This document shows positions 24,510 through 32,813 of a stretch of DNA of 39,177 nucleotides, piece after piece. The translations under genes and the position numbers were made by a program. Position 1 is the first letter of the stretch; each line of letters opens with the position of its first letter. Location of the stretch: assembly GCA_002479415.1 (NCBI GenBank), contig DLMZ01000006.1:56411-95587 (forward strand). The letters are read 5' to 3'. The notes below the pieces were generated by a model. That model made no database searches and was not told the DNA's origin. It saw only the letters and a program-made list of their open reading frames with translations. The DNA is from Firmicutes bacterium UBA7523 (GTDB lineage Bacteria; Bacillota; Dethiobacteria; Dethiobacterales; Dethiobacteraceae).

Positions 24510-24680
24510 CTATTCGCCCCCTTTATTATTACCGTCTTCTATGCCAAAGGTAATTATCTCCTCAGGAAAAACCATCCCCATCTGACGAGCCAAAGCTTCT
24601 ACCTTTTCAATGGGAACGAGCCGAGAATTATGCGTAAACATAACCATAGATGCGAGAAGTATCCCCAGACCAAGCCCCAA
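24510..24680 (-). CDS. Small single-pass membrane protein in the flagellar operon
   Basis: 56 residues, read from TTG 24680 with TTGGAG 7 nt upstream. The N-terminus is a glycine- and leucine-rich membrane segment (GLGLGILLASMVMF), followed by a charged cytoplasmic part (PIEKVEALARQMGMVFPEE). It fills the 196-bp gap between the swrB-like gene and flgF exactly, its stop 2 bp before flgF. No family is recognised. The exact fit, ribosome site and typical membrane composition support a real gene. Confidence 0.7.
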   Translation of the reverse strand: MGLGLGILLASMVMFTHNSRLVPIEKVEALARQMGMVFPEEIITFGIEDGNNKGGE

Positions 24681-24703
24681 AGCAAAGCTCCAATCAATTT
24701 CTC

Positions 24704-25162
24704 CTATTTTCGCAAGCCGAGTATTAATTCTACTTCACCCCTTCCAAGCCCCAGCTCCAAGGCCACATCAGCCACATCCATCCCCTGGTCATATAATTGA
24801 CACACCTGCTTTTGCTTATATTTATGCGGATTATCGGGAAGAGCCTGCCTCACAGGGTTGTTAAGCACAGCCTCAGCACGGCTAATGAGCCTTTCAAGCT
24901 GCTGCATACGAAAATCAACAGATTCTCGCTGTTTTTCCAATCGTGACACCAGGTGATGAAACACCTGATTTTTTTCATCCAATTCTGCAATAGCCGCTTC
25001 GACAGACTCCTGCAGTTGATACAAAACGACCAGCTCTCTGTTAAGAGGCCTATCCACCTCTGCACGAAGCGCATCATCAAAAGACTCTTTATTTCTTTTT
25101 GCAAGCTGCCGGGCTGCCAGCAACGTAAGTACCAATCCGGTAAAAAAAAGCAGATAAGCCAT
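24704..25162 (-). CDS. SwrB/DUF6115-like membrane protein
   Basis: 152 residues; ATG 25162, with GGTGG 9 nt upstream, is chosen over an ATG at 25177 that overlaps its own ribosome site. One N-terminal membrane helix (MAYLLFFTGLVLTLLAARQL), a cytoplasmic coiled coil (about 30-95), and a C-terminal helix-turn-helix-like stretch (VCQLYDQGMDVADVALELGL). The layout and position directly after sigma-D match SwrB of Bacillus, which promotes basal body assembly. Sequence identity cannot be judged by eye, so the name is by position and architecture. Confidence 0.65.
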   Translation of the reverse strand: MAYLLFFTGLVLTLLAARQLAKRNKESFDDALRAEVDRPLNRELVVLYQLQESVEAAIAELDEKNQVFHHLVSRLEKQRESVDFRMQQLERLISRAEAVLNNPVRQALPDNPHKYKQKQVCQLYDQGMDVADVALELGLGRGEVELILGLRK

Positions 25163-25208
25163 TCTTAATACCACCATCCTTTAGCGGTTGCTCATAGCTA
25201 ATAATCAA

Positions 25209-25919
25209 TTAATTTAACAGCTCGCGCAAACGGGTAATCACCTGCGCGTGGAGCTGACATACTCTGGATTCTGAAACGCCCAGTATCACACCAATTTCTT
25301 TTAATGTAAGTTCATCTTTATAATATAGAGACAAAAGCAGCCTTTGCCGTTCAGGCAGACTTTCCACAGCAGCTGCCAATTGCTCTTTTTCTTCTTCATC
25401 AATCATGCGGCCCAGTATATCATTCTCCGGACCTTCAACAGAGGGATGAGCGAAAAGAGTGTCCTCCAGGGACAATAGAGACCTCCCATGAATCTGGCTT
25501 ATTATCTTTTGTAATTCAGTAACCGATATCCCTAGCTCATCAGCCAGCTCACCGTCTTCTGGATCTCTGCCCAGCTTGGTAGCTAACGCTTGGGTTGCCC
25601 CGTCCAGCTCCCGCATTTGACGGATAAGAGAGCGGGGAAGCCAGCTCAAACGGCGCAGCTCGTCAAGCATGGCCCCGCGAATACGCTGTGAGGCAAAGGT
25701 TTCAAATTTGAAACCCCTTAGAGGGTCAAAACGCTGTAGTGCCTCCATTAAGCCAAGAACACCGGCCTGAGCCAAGTCCTCCCGGCTAACATTTGGCGGC
25801 AGGTTAACTGCCAAACGTCCGGCGTGCAATCCAACCAGAGGCAAGTAATGGCTTATTAGCTCGCTTAACAACTCAGCGTCTCCTGTACTTTTATATCTAA
25901 GCCAAAGTTGGTTACCCAT
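25209..25919 (-). CDS. sigD: Flagellar sigma factor, sigma-28/sigma-D family
   Basis: 236 residues; ATG 25919 behind GAGGAG. Region 2 includes REDLAQAGVLGLMEALQRFD and FKFETFASQRIRGAMLDELR, region 3 LGRDPEDGELADELGIS, and region 4 LPERQRLLLSLYYKDELTLK with the HTH LKEIGVILGVSESRVCQLH. It directs RNA polymerase to late flagellar and chemotaxis promoters of the TAAA-GCCGATAA type. Location inside the basal-body operon makes its level depend on how far that operon is transcribed. Confidence 0.97.
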   Translation of the reverse strand: MGNQLWLRYKSTGDAELLSELISHYLPLVGLHAGRLAVNLPPNVSREDLAQAGVLGLMEALQRFDPLRGFKFETFASQRIRGAMLDELRRLSWLPRSLIRQMRELDGATQALATKLGRDPEDGELADELGISVTELQKIISQIHGRSLLSLEDTLFAHPSVEGPENDILGRMIDEEEKEQLAAAVESLPERQRLLLSLYYKDELTLKEIGVILGVSESRVCQLHAQVITRLRELLN

Positions 25920-25933
25920 ACGTTCTCCTCAAA

Positions 25934-26590
25934 CTATATTTGCGTGCGTGAGCGCATTTTTAAGAAAATATATGAAATGATTCGCTCCCGATCAGCTTCG
26001 GAAATATCGGTAAAGCAAACTCCCAAACGGGCATTTCTATTTATGTTATCCTTCACCATCCAGGATACATCTCCAACCAAATGAAGCTTAAGCGGAATAT
26101 TATCATCTAGCTGCAGCATAATAAGCATTTTATCATTCGTCTTTAACTGCCTCATAGTCACAATTTGAAGGCCTCCACCAGAAATATCCAGCGTTTCTCC
26201 CTGGTAGGCAATATCATCCATGACATATTGTGGGTTGCCCGGGTCCACAAGCTGGTACATTACAGGCAAAATAATTGGGAATCGCACATAATCACGCCGT
26301 TGTCTCCGTGATATAGTTTTTGGCCTTTCTAGAACAAGGAGCAATACCTGGTTTGACATCTTTCTGCCCAAAACACTTGCCTGAAAAGAATAGACGGCAT
26401 CAGAGTCGGCAACCTCCGCCTTTACTTTGTCTCCAGGATTTAATAGCAGATAGTTTCCGCTCAAAAGCGGTACAGTTATAGCCAGCACCTTTTCATCCAA
26501 TTCCTGAATGGTGCTAGTATAATACTCTCCGTTCGGCAACAAAGCTATATTTATTTTTTGCGTAATCTGAAACCCAAACTTTTTGCTCAT
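25934..26590 (-). CDS. PilZ-domain c-di-GMP receptor (YcgR/YpfA-like)
   Basis: 218 residues; ATG 26590 behind GCGGAG. An N-terminal YcgR-like beta domain (about 1-95) precedes the PilZ domain (about 98-215). The c-di-GMP ligands are both there: RRQRRDYVRF with the RxxxR arginines, and LDISGGGL for D-x-S-x-x-G. YcgR-type proteins brake the flagellar motor when c-di-GMP rises. Location in the operon between flhG and sigD couples the brake to motor production. Confidence 0.93.
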   Translation of the reverse strand: MSKKFGFQITQKINIALLPNGEYYTSTIQELDEKVLAITVPLLSGNYLLLNPGDKVKAEVADSDAVYSFQASVLGRKMSNQVLLLVLERPKTISRRQRRDYVRFPIILPVMYQLVDPGNPQYVMDDIAYQGETLDISGGGLQIVTMRQLKTNDKMLIMLQLDDNIPLKLHLVGDVSWMVKDNINRNARLGVCFTDISEADRERIISYIFLKMRSRTQI

Positions 26591-26606
26591 GAGAACACTC
26601 CGCTTT

Positions 26607-27485
26607 CTATTTTTCCGTCATACGTGACAAACGGCTGATAAACCCGCGAATACCACGAGTTTTTTCAGGAGAAATATCTAACAATTTTTCCGCAATATTC
26701 TGTATATCGCATGATGCCCTGCCCTTAGGGTACAACGTCATAAAGGGCTGCTGCTCCTTAACAGCGCGCACCACATGCTGGTCGATGCAGATTTCGCCTA
26801 AAAACTTGGTATTAATCTGCAAAAACTTATGTGCAACCTCGGAAAAGCGGCGTGCAATGTCGCGTCCTTCACGATAATCCTTCACTTGGTTCACAACTAG
26901 CTTTACTTCCTGGTGTATATTGTATTTCGATACTACTTTTATAATCCCATATGCATCTGTAATCGCGGTAGGTTCAGGAGTAGTAATTATAATCAATTCA
27001 TCGGCGGCAGTGATAAATGATAGTACTGGTCGTGAAAGCCCTGCGCTGGTATCTATTAACAAAATGTCGGCTGTATTCTCTAACCGCAGCAGGCTTGTCA
27101 TTAATCGGTCGCGTTGATCAACAGCCAAATTTGCCAATTCAACAAGTCCCGAACCACCGGGAATTATCTTTATCCCTTCAGGACCGGTAACAATAATTTC
27201 TTCAAGAGACTTGTTTCCTTGAACAACATCGAGCAAATTATACTTGGGCAGCATTCCAAGTAAAATATCAACATTTGCAAGACCCAAGTCTGCGTCCATC
27301 ACTACTACACGCTTGCCTAGGGACGACAACGCAATAGCCAGATTTACAACCAGGTTTGTTTTACCCACTCCCCCTTTACCGCTGGCTATCGAAATTATTC
27401 TGGGGATTTTTTTTTGCTTGACTATTTTACGCTGGGCATCGGCGGCAAGCGTTAGCTGCCGAAGTCGTTCAGCTTGGTCATGCAT
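26607..27485 (-). CDS. flhG: MinD-like ATPase regulating flagellar number
   Basis: 292 residues; ATG 27485 right after flhF. The N-terminal DQAERLRQL helix is the FlhF GTPase-activating motif. The deviant Walker A SGKGGVGKTN (about 34-43), VVMDADLGLANVDILLG and LLIDTSAGLS follow, then a C-terminal amphipathic region that may bind the membrane. It controls location and number of flagella with FlhF. Confidence 0.96.
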   Translation of the reverse strand: MHDQAERLRQLTLAADAQRKIVKQKKIPRIISIASGKGGVGKTNLVVNLAIALSSLGKRVVVMDADLGLANVDILLGMLPKYNLLDVVQGNKSLEEIIVTGPEGIKIIPGGSGLVELANLAVDQRDRLMTSLLRLENTADILLIDTSAGLSRPVLSFITAADELIIITTPEPTAITDAYGIIKVVSKYNIHQEVKLVVNQVKDYREGRDIARRFSEVAHKFLQINTKFLGEICIDQHVVRAVKEQQPFMTLYPKGRASCDIQNIAEKLLDISPEKTRGIRGFISRLSRMTEK

Positions 27486-27486
27486 A

Positions 27487-28563
27487 TTATTCTACCCCCA
27501 GCATCAGCTTTGACAATTTTTCGGCATTTGCCACCTCTATATCATCGGGGACATTTTGTCCCGTTGTCACAAAAGTTACGGGTAATTTTGTGCTGTGAAC
27601 TAGATTTAAAATCGCTCCGTATGACTCTGTTTCGTCCAATTTAGTAAATATTAAACGCCTAAAGTTAACTTTGCTGAAATTTTTGACAATCTGATGCAGG
27701 TCTTTTGTTTTAGTGGTGGCACTCAGAACCAGAAATGTCTCTGAGTCCGGCATTACAGAAAAATATGAAGAGAGCTCAGAAATCTGCATAGAATTTTTTG
27801 AATTTCTGCCCGCTGTATCTATCAGAATCAACTCCCGATCCGCAAGCCTTTCCAAAGCTCGGGACATATCTTTAGGAGTCATAACCACTTCAATAGGCAT
27901 TCCTGTAATATCGGCATAGGTCCGCAATTGATCTACCGCACCAATACGGTACGTGTCTATAGTAATCATACCTACCTGCTTATTATGGTATAGTGCATAT
28001 CGGGCAGCAAGCTTAGCAAGCGTGGTTGTCTTGCCCACACCGGTTGGCCCTATAAAAGAGATGATCCTCGCTCCCTCTTTCAGCTCCGCAGTATGCAACC
28101 GCTCCTTGACCTTTTTTAGAAGAATTAATTCAATTACTTCATCGGAAAGCGCATTCTCCGCCGCAAAATCCTCGTGAATTTCTGTCAGGATTTCCTGAGC
28201 CAGCACCGGATCAACATCATTCTCGATTAATCGTTGCATCCAGCGGTAAAACGGACCCTTTTCTTCAATGCTTTGCTTTTGCTGACAATTCACCAATTGG
28301 TTAACCATCTTCTTTAACTCGTTAATTTCCTGCTCCATCTTGTGTTCCTGTGCCCATGCCAGCGGGTTTCGAACAGCCACTGGCTGTTGCATTGAAGTAT
28401 CTGCGGCCGCTGTAATCTCTACCTTCATAGGTGAAAACAGGCCGCGCAGACCTTTCTCCCTAACTTTGCGGCTTTCAATAATGATAGCATCCGGACCCAA
28501 CTCTTTTTTAATCTGGAGCATCCCTTCCTGGACGCTGTCAACACAATATTTCTTAATTCTCAT
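27487..28563 (-). CDS. flhF: Flagellar SRP-like GTPase
   Basis: 358 residues; its ATG overlaps the flhA stop by 4 nt (ATGA). N-terminal B domain (about 1-75), N domain helices (about 90-165) and the G domain with P-loop GPTGVGKTTTLAKLAARY, DTYRIGAVDQLRTYA, LIDTAGRNSKN and FTKLDET. It is an SRP-type GTPase guiding early flagellar assembly at the membrane. Full length for the Gram-positive family. Confidence 0.97.
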   Translation of the reverse strand: MRIKKYCVDSVQEGMLQIKKELGPDAIIIESRKVREKGLRGLFSPMKVEITAAADTSMQQPVAVRNPLAWAQEHKMEQEINELKKMVNQLVNCQQKQSIEEKGPFYRWMQRLIENDVDPVLAQEILTEIHEDFAAENALSDEVIELILLKKVKERLHTAELKEGARIISFIGPTGVGKTTTLAKLAARYALYHNKQVGMITIDTYRIGAVDQLRTYADITGMPIEVVMTPKDMSRALERLADRELILIDTAGRNSKNSMQISELSSYFSVMPDSETFLVLSATTKTKDLHQIVKNFSKVNFRRLIFTKLDETESYGAILNLVHSTKLPVTFVTTGQNVPDDIEVANAEKLSKLMLGVE

Positions 28564-30641
28564 TCTTCACTCACCATCCCAACAGATTCTACTTCCAAGC
28601 CAGGGACAATTTCATTGAAGGACAATACAACTAAAGAGGGCAGAAACCTTTCTGTTAACCGCTTAAACGGCAGACGAATCCGGGAAGAAGTAATAACCGT
28701 CGGCTGCCGCCCCTGCATTGTTTCCTGGTCTGCAAACACGGCCAGCAAGGAAAAGATTTTCTGTGTTATTTGCGGATCCATCACCGGATAAGCTCCATGA
28801 ACCGACACCTGAACAGAATCAGCAATTTTTTGTTCTAGCCTCGGCTCTAGCGTAATAACGTGAAGCTTGCCGTCATTTCCAACATATTGATTGCAAATCG
28901 TACGGCTTAGTGACTGTCGAACATATTCTGTCAGCAAATCTGCTTCCCTTGACGACCTGGCATAGTCGGCCAAGGTTTCGAAAATAGTTACCAAGTCCCG
29001 GATTGGCACTCTTTCCCTTAGTAGGTTCTGTAATACTTTTTGTATTTCCCCCACAGTAAGCAATTCAGGCAATAATTCATCTATTATAGCAGGTTGCTTT
29101 TCTTTCACTAAATCAATTAGTGATTTTACTTCCTGCCTACCCAGCAATTCGTGAGCATGCGCTTTAATAGTCTCTGTGAGATGAGTAATCAGCACTGTTG
29201 TAACATCAACTACCGTATAGCCCATAACCTCCGCCATCTCTTTCTTCTCTTGAGACACCCAAACAGCAGGCAACCCAAACGTTGGTTCTCTGGCCGGAAT
29301 CCCTTCTAATGGCTCATTATCTTCTCCGTCCAGGGGATTCATCGCCAGAAAGTGTCCGGCTCTCAGCTCACCACGGGCTATTTCATTACTCTTAAGCTTA
29401 AATATATATGTACTGGGCGGAAGTTGCAAATTGTCCCGAATACGGATTGGCTGAACAACTATTCCTAAATCTAACGCACATTGACGGCGGCTGGCCGTAA
29501 TCCGGTCCAGCAAATCTCCTCCTTGGCTGCTGTCTGTAAATTGAATTAGATTGTAACCTATTTCAATTTCCAGTGGTTCTACAGCTAACAAGCTTAGAAC
29601 ATTTTCCGGCGGTGCCGGTCGTTCTTCCCGGCTGGACAACGATTTTAGCTGTCTGTCTGCTTCCCTTTTCTGTTCATCAAAGAGAGTGTATGCAGCAAAG
29701 CCTGTAGCAGCTGAAAGGACAAAAAACGGGATAAAAGGAATGCCGGGGACAGATCCCAGCAAAAAGAGAATACCGCTGGCTAACGCCATCACTCGCGGGA
29801 AAGCGAGCACCTGCCGGGAAAGGTCCTGTCCAAAGCTTCCCTCAGAAGCACTTCTTGTAACCAGCATACCCGCTGCAGTAGAAACCAAAAGAGCCGGTAT
29901 CTGCGTAACTAGCCCATCTCCCACAGTAAGCAAGATATAGGTATGAATCGCCTGATCAGCACTCATCCCTTTTTGTATCATACCAATGGCAAATCCGCCA
30001 AGAATATTTATTAATACAATAACAATTCCGGCAATGGCATCCCCGCGAACAAACTTGCTGGCACCATCCATCGCCCCATAGAAATCTGCTTCAGCCTGAA
30101 TTTTGGAACGGCGGCTTCGCGCTTCATTCTCATCAATCAGGCCCGCATTGAAGTCAGCGTCAATACTCATTTGCTTGCCGGGCATAGCGTCCAGTGTAAA
30201 CCTGGCAGCCACTTCTGCTACTCTCCCTGCGCCATTGGTAATAACAACAAACTGAATTACTGTGATAATTATAAAGATTACTAAACCAACCACGTAATTG
30301 CTACCCGCCACAAAGCTGCCAAACGCCGCAATAACATCACCCGCCTGTGCCTGACTAAGAATCAGCCTCGTAGACGATATATTAAGCGCCAGCCGAAACA
30401 GTGTCACTACCAAAAGCAGAGAGGGGAAAACACTAAACTGCAGTGTTTCGGTAGTAAAAAGCGTTAGAAGCATTGTAATCAGAGAAAACGTAATAGAAAA
30501 GGTAATAAGAATATCCAAAAGCCGCGGAGGCACAGGGATAATAATAATCATCACAATGGCAACAACTGACACAGCTACCAACATATCAGTGTACTGCATT
30601 ATAGTAGCTAAACCTTTACGAGCCGCAGCTGTCCTTGTCAT
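28560..30641 (-). CDS. flhA: Flagellar export gate protein FlhA
   Basis: 693 residues; ATG 30641 behind GGGGAGG. Eight membrane segments lie in about 18-325, with the conserved cytoplasmic FHIPEP-type loop (RFTLDAMPGKQMSIDADFNAG, KFVRGDAIAGIVI). A linker leads to the cytoplasmic domain (about 350-690; WVSQEKKEMAEVMGYTVVD, ILTLEPRLEQ-like). It is the main component of the type III export gate and chaperone-substrate docking platform. Confidence 0.97.
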   Translation of the reverse strand: MTRTAAARKGLATIMQYTDMLVAVSVVAIVMIIIIPVPPRLLDILITFSITFSLITMLLTLFTTETLQFSVFPSLLLVVTLFRLALNISSTRLILSQAQAGDVIAAFGSFVAGSNYVVGLVIFIIITVIQFVVITNGAGRVAEVAARFTLDAMPGKQMSIDADFNAGLIDENEARSRRSKIQAEADFYGAMDGASKFVRGDAIAGIVIVLINILGGFAIGMIQKGMSADQAIHTYILLTVGDGLVTQIPALLVSTAAGMLVTRSASEGSFGQDLSRQVLAFPRVMALASGILFLLGSVPGIPFIPFFVLSAATGFAAYTLFDEQKREADRQLKSLSSREERPAPPENVLSLLAVEPLEIEIGYNLIQFTDSSQGGDLLDRITASRRQCALDLGIVVQPIRIRDNLQLPPSTYIFKLKSNEIARGELRAGHFLAMNPLDGEDNEPLEGIPAREPTFGLPAVWVSQEKKEMAEVMGYTVVDVTTVLITHLTETIKAHAHELLGRQEVKSLIDLVKEKQPAIIDELLPELLTVGEIQKVLQNLLRERVPIRDLVTIFETLADYARSSREADLLTEYVRQSLSRTICNQYVGNDGKLHVITLEPRLEQKIADSVQVSVHGAYPVMDPQITQKIFSLLAVFADQETMQGRQPTVITSSRIRLPFKRLTERFLPSLVVLSFNEIVPGLEVESVGMVSEE

Positions 30642-30675
30642 ATAAGCCTCCCCAGAGTTGTATACAAACTCACTC

Positions 30676-31731
30676 TTAATTCTTTATGCGATAAACAATA
30701 GCTAATATTTCAGCCACAGCCTGATAAAGCTCCACCGGAATTTCCTGCCCGATTTCCACTTGATCATAAAGCATCCGGGCTACAAACTTGTTTTCAATAA
30801 TCGGAACATCGTGCTCTCCCGCCAAATCTCTAATTCTCTTAGCAATGAGTTCCGCTCCTTTAGCAACAACTATGGGGGCCTGGTCCGTCCCGTCTTGATA
30901 ACGCAGCGCCACGGCTAATCTGGTTGGGTTAGTTATAACCACCGTTGCATTGGGAACATCCTGCATCATTCGCTGCATCGCCATTTTGCGTTGACGCTCC
31001 CGCAGCCGTGCTTTTAGCTGGGGGTCACCCTCCATTTGTTTAAACTCTTCCTTAACTTCCTGTTTTGACATTTTTAGGTTCTGATTATGCTCATAGCGTT
31101 GATAAATGTAGTCAAGCACCGACAGAGAGAGAAATACAACAGCAATGCGGAGTGATAAAGATAACGCTAAACTGCTTAGCGTTTTCCAAACACCGCTAAC
31201 ATCCTGATATAATGTGAGAAGCAGCGTCTCCACCTGTCCCCTGACAAAGAGAAAAGCAACCAAGCCTACCAGGGCAACTTTTAGAATGGATTTAACCAGT
31301 TCAAAAATTGCTTTTTTTGAAACTATTTTTTTGAATCCTTCAGCAGGATTTAAGCGATTTAACTGTGGATTTAAGGATTCAGTAGTAAATAGAAAACCTA
31401 CTTGCAAATAATTAATAGCAAGACCGGCCAGAACAGCCGTTAAAAATATCGGAGACATCAGCAGAAAATAATCACCAAGAGCCATCAGAACCAAAGCGTC
31501 CATATTCCCTGCTGTGAGAAACGAGCCTTTTATCTCTAAATAACGAGTAATCATATTACTTACATAGCCGAAGATTAGTTGTCCTGCAGACAGTAAGACC
31601 ACAGTGATGGCCAAAAGGTTAACAGCGGAATTAAGCTCTGCAGACTTAACAACCTGTCCCTTTTTTCGAGCCTCCTGCCGACGCTTAGGAGTGGCTTCTT
31701 CCGTCTTTTCTCCTTCAGCAAAAAGCTGCAG
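30676..31731 (-). CDS. flhB: Flagellar export switch protein FlhB, unusual start
   Basis: About 351 residues. The conserved N-terminus (RFDLQLFAEGEKTEEATPKRR) is in frame, but no ATG, GTG or TTG occurs in frame between it and a point deep inside fliR. The CTG at 31731 is given here as the nearest near-cognate codon; a TTG at 31614 would drop the conserved 39 residues. Four membrane segments (about 40-210) and the cytoplasmic domain with KQEVKEEFKQMEGDPQLKAR follow. The self-cleavage motif normally NPTH reads NPTR (AGA at 30919-30921). It switches export from rod/hook to filament proteins. Frameshift or sequencing error is possible. Confidence 0.85.
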   Translation of the reverse strand: MQLFAEGEKTEEATPKRRQEARKKGQVVKSAELNSAVNLLAITVVLLSAGQLIFGYVSNMITRYLEIKGSFLTAGNMDALVLMALGDYFLLMSPIFLTAVLAGLAINYLQVGFLFTTESLNPQLNRLNPAEGFKKIVSKKAIFELVKSILKVALVGLVAFLFVRGQVETLLLTLYQDVSGVWKTLSSLALSLSLRIAVVFLSLSVLDYIYQRYEHNQNLKMSKQEVKEEFKQMEGDPQLKARLRERQRKMAMQRMMQDVPNATVVITNPTRLAVALRYQDGTDQAPIVVAKGAELIAKRIRDLAGEHDVPIIENKFVARMLYDQVEIGQEIPVELYQAVAEILAIVYRIKN

Positions 31732-31751
31732 GTCAAAACGACAGTTCCCGT

Positions 31752-32513
31752 TTACATTATGGTTATTATCTGAGACAAATTGCTGTGAAGCTGCGCAAAA
31801 ATGCTTTCCAAAAACTGGGCAAAGTAAGGAAAAATTATATAAATAATAAATAGAGCAACTCCTGCCTTTAAGGGCATCCCCACCATGAACACATGCAACT
31901 GGGGAACCGTTTTGGAAATTAAGCCTAGCGCCAAATCGCTGAAAAGCAACACCATAACAACAGGTGCGGCCAACTGGAATGAAACAACAAACATTTGATA
32001 AAAAAAGTGCATAAAATGCGGCACTAAAGATGCCTGAAAAACAACGCCACCAGGCGGTACCAGCAAAAATGACCGAGATAATGCGGCAAACAACATATGG
32101 TGACCATTAAGCGCCAGATAGAACACAACGGCAAACAAATAATAAAACTGCCCAAAAATAGTAACATGGCTACCGTACTGCGGGTCAAACACCGAAGACA
32201 TCATTAATCCTGCCTGCATATCAATTAATTGTCCTCCAATGCGAACTGCCGCAAAGATTAACATTACTGTGAACCCTAGTGCCAACCCAAACAGCACCTC
32301 TGAGCCTGCCGCCAAAACATACAGGAAAAAATGTGCTTGCAGCCGCTGTGGCACAGGATTTTGTGCCAGAAACAACAGATACGCCAATAGAGCTGAAAAT
32401 CCAACCTTGGGCAGTGACGGGATTCCGCGGAAAGATAAAAACGGTAACACTGTCACCAGCGATGTTATACGGACAAACATCATAAATAATACCGTCCATT
32501 GTTCAGCACTCAT
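31752..32513 (-). CDS. fliR: Flagellar export gate protein FliR
   Basis: 253 residues; ATG 32513 behind AGAGGG. Six membrane helices, with PFLSFRGIPSLPKVGFSALL near the N-terminus and MQAGLMMSSVFDPQYGS and LGLISKTVPQLHVFMVGMP later. It forms the export gate with FliP and FliQ. The stop (31752-31754) falls just before the region where flhB translation must begin. Some clostridia have FliR and FlhB as one fused protein, which bears on the flhB puzzle. Confidence 0.96.
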   Translation of the reverse strand: MSAEQWTVLFMMFVRITSLVTVLPFLSFRGIPSLPKVGFSALLAYLLFLAQNPVPQRLQAHFFLYVLAAGSEVLFGLALGFTVMLIFAAVRIGGQLIDMQAGLMMSSVFDPQYGSHVTIFGQFYYLFAVVFYLALNGHHMLFAALSRSFLLVPPGGVVFQASLVPHFMHFFYQMFVVSFQLAAPVVMVLLFSDLALGLISKTVPQLHVFMVGMPLKAGVALFIIYIIFPYFAQFLESIFAQLHSNLSQIITIM

Positions 32514-32525
32514 ACCAACACCCTC

Positions 32526-32795
32526 TTAGAGCCCAAAGGAGCCAAGTTGGGCAAAAACCTGATTAGTAAATTGCACAAGCGTTGTTAGCATCCAGCCGCC
32601 AAAAACGAGAATTCCCAAGAAAACAGCAATAACTTTTGGCACAAATGTCAGTGTCTGCTCTTGTATTTGAGTTGTAGCCTGAAAAATACTGATACTAAGG
32701 CCTACAGTAAGGCTTAACAGCAAAACCGGCCCGCCAATTATTAAAGTTGTCCAAATGGCATCCCTGGCTAACGATAAAACAAAATCATGGGACAT
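32526..32795 (-). CDS. fliQ: Flagellar export gate protein FliQ
   Basis: 89 residues; ATG 32795 behind AGGGGGGG; a GTG at 32801 is inside the ribosome site. Two membrane helices (about 15-40 and 53-75) joined by the conserved FQATTQIQEQTLTFVPKV loop. It is part of the FliPQR pore. Confidence 0.97.
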   Translation of the reverse strand: MSHDFVLSLARDAIWTTLIIGGPVLLLSLTVGLSISIFQATTQIQEQTLTFVPKVIAVFLGILVFGGWMLTTLVQFTNQVFAQLGSFGL

Positions 32796-32813
32796 CTTCA
32801 CCCCCCCTGTCTA

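Noticed and set aside
31660..31680. A-rich run in flhB (A AAA AAG) as a programmed frameshift site
   Set aside because: The heptamer is in the flhB frame itself, downstream of the conserved N-terminus that must be translated, so it does not explain entry into the frame.
31752..31800. Slippery heptamer at the end of fliR producing a FliR-FlhB fusion
   Set aside because: No good X-XXY-YYZ sequence is present in the fliR frame near its stop; the fusion idea is kept only as an alternative.
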